A DNA stretch of 7,889 nt, from positions 1-7,889 of the forward strand of contig JAJDDH010000108.1 of NCBI GenBank assembly GCA_029260415.1, written 5' to 3'. The notes beneath the pieces are model-generated. The model did not search any database. It was not told the origin of the DNA and saw only the letters and a list, made by a program, of their open reading frames with translations. Shown piece after piece: positions 7,152-7,889 of this stretch (positions within the stretch are counted from its first letter, which is position 1; every line of letters begins with the position of its first letter). A program made the position numbers and the translations under genes. Origin of the DNA: Phycisphaerales bacterium. Its GTDB lineage: Bacteria; Planctomycetota; Phycisphaerae; Phycisphaerales; UBA1924.

Positions 7152-7889
7152 TCAGCAGCCGTCGGCAAACTCAAGCAGGAACGCGATCACGTCCGCGAAG
7201 TCCAGCGAGCCGAACGGCGGCGCCAGGTCTGCAAGGTCCAGGATGCCGCCGTTGAACTCCGAGAGAAACACCAGGACATCGGTCATGTCGTGAACCCCGT
7301 AGGGCGGGGCGATGTCCGCGGGATCGCAGCCGATCTCGCTGATCGGGATGCTCACCACGCCCCGGAGCCCGACCTTGTAGTCGCCGGTCTCGCCGTTGCC
7401 CAGCCAGTCGGTGAACGCGTTGAATCCACCGTTCCCGTCCGGGCCCGAGACCTCGGTCTGCGACACGAAGTTGAAGATCGGCCCGTCGAAGCTGATCGGG
7501 ACGGCGGGCTTGCCGCTGATCGCCAGGTAGTACAGCCCGGGCTCCTGGATCGACGCCTGTGAACCGTCGGTCGCCATGGGTGTGATCAGCGGGTCCGAGG
7601 TCGCGGCGGACGCGTCCAGGTTGGCCAGCAGGCCGTACCCCTCGGGGCCGTCCGCCTGGAAGAGGAACATCTCGGCATCGAACGCCGCGAAGCCGTCAAA
7701 CTCGACGAGCGTGGTCGCCCGGAACCCCTCGGGGTCATCGATCCGGATGAGGTAGACGTCGTGGAAGTCACCCGCGCCGGCGCCCCGCCCGGTCCCCCCC
7801 AGGCGTCCCGAGATGATCAGGACGCCCGATCCGTCACCCGTGACGGGCTGGGCCTGCGAGGGGGTGCGCCCCGCGTCGCCCATCTCCAT
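7152..7889 (-). CDS. Second secreted GC-type dockerin protein (partial, N-terminus beyond window)
   Basis: The frame ends at TGA 7154-7152 and is open to the window edge (245 residues visible). It is a paralogue of the neighbouring dockerin protein, over half identical by eye along its length. Shared segments include SGRL, DVYLIRIDDPEGF, GLLANLD, GLYYLAISGKP, SGPDGNGG and the closing EFADGC. The first visible residues MEMGDAG align with WMEMGEAG, which in the neighbour comes just after the signal peptide. So the Met at the edge is not the start, and a signal peptide should lie just outside. The tail again has one Cys near GCDPAD, two dockerin-like repeats (DIAPPYGVHDMTDV and DLAPPFGSLDFADV) and a terminal Gly-Cys. 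The neighbour's likely leader region lies 48 bases downstream. The ligand or partner is unknown. Confidence 0.9.
   Translation of the reverse strand: MEMGDAGRTPSQAQPVTGDGSGVLIISGRLGGTGRGAGAGDFHDVYLIRIDDPEGFRATTLVEFDGFAAFDAEMFLFQADGPEGYGLLANLDASAATSDPLITPMATDGSQASIQEPGLYYLAISGKPAVPISFDGPIFNFVSQTEVSGPDGNGGFNAFTDWLGNGETGDYKVGLRGVVSIPISEIGCDPADIAPPYGVHDMTDVLVFLSEFNGGILDLADLAPPFGSLDFADVIAFLLEFADGC

Noticed and set aside
5769..7562. Plus-strand open frame of about 597 codons across the end of the kinase and both dockerin genes
   Set aside because: It is Arg/Pro/Gly-rich low-complexity translation opposite or out of frame with recognisable genes, so it is a shadow frame.
7884..7889. ATG at the right edge as the start of the second dockerin protein
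   Set aside because: It aligns with an internal Met just after the signal peptide of the paralogue, so the true start lies beyond the window.

Overview
The window is GC-rich (roughly two thirds by eye) and reads like the chromosome of a planctomycete, most likely from the Phycisphaerae. Three things point there. Two tandem secreted proteins end in the paired dockerin-like repeats and terminal Gly-Cys that I associate with that class. An ECF-type sigma factor is coupled to a transmembrane Ser/Thr kinase with TPRs. The codon choice is strongly GC-biased. No mobile element, CRISPR array or rRNA was seen, and no gene-free stretch exceeds 300 bases.

Left block (1-3132, all minus strand, read right to left): a small DUF3467 protein, a MoxR-family AAA+ ATPase, a DUF58 protein with a von Willebrand-type MIDAS motif, and the first 271 codons of a BatD/DUF4381-like lipoprotein with a transmembrane segment, cut by the window edge. 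The last three are spaced by 12 and 2 bases and form the classic MoxR-DUF58-BatD type of operon. In these the ATPase is thought to act as a chaperone with the VWA/DUF58 partner, and the membrane protein carries the periplasmic part.

Middle (3218-3301, minus): a class II tRNA with all the hallmarks of tRNA-Leu, but with the anticodon AAA where UAA would be expected. This is the strangest single observation in the window.

Right-centre block (3379-6300, plus): a sigma-70/ECF-type sigma factor, followed three bases later by a TTG-started Ser/Thr kinase whose Shine-Dalgarno lies in the last codons of the sigma gene. The kinase has a complete cytoplasmic catalytic domain, one membrane helix and a large TPR-rich outer domain. 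No anti-sigma gene is visible between or beside them within the window, so the kinase is the natural candidate regulator of the sigma factor (inference).

Right block (6297-7889, minus): two tandem paralogous secreted proteins with a C-terminal GC-type dockerin; the second is cut at its N-terminus by the window edge. The stop codon of the first overlaps the stop codon of the convergent kinase gene in a single CTAG.

I see no complete undescribed system. The best leads are the tRNA anticodon, the sigma-kinase module, and the tandem dockerin proteins with altered calcium-loop residues.
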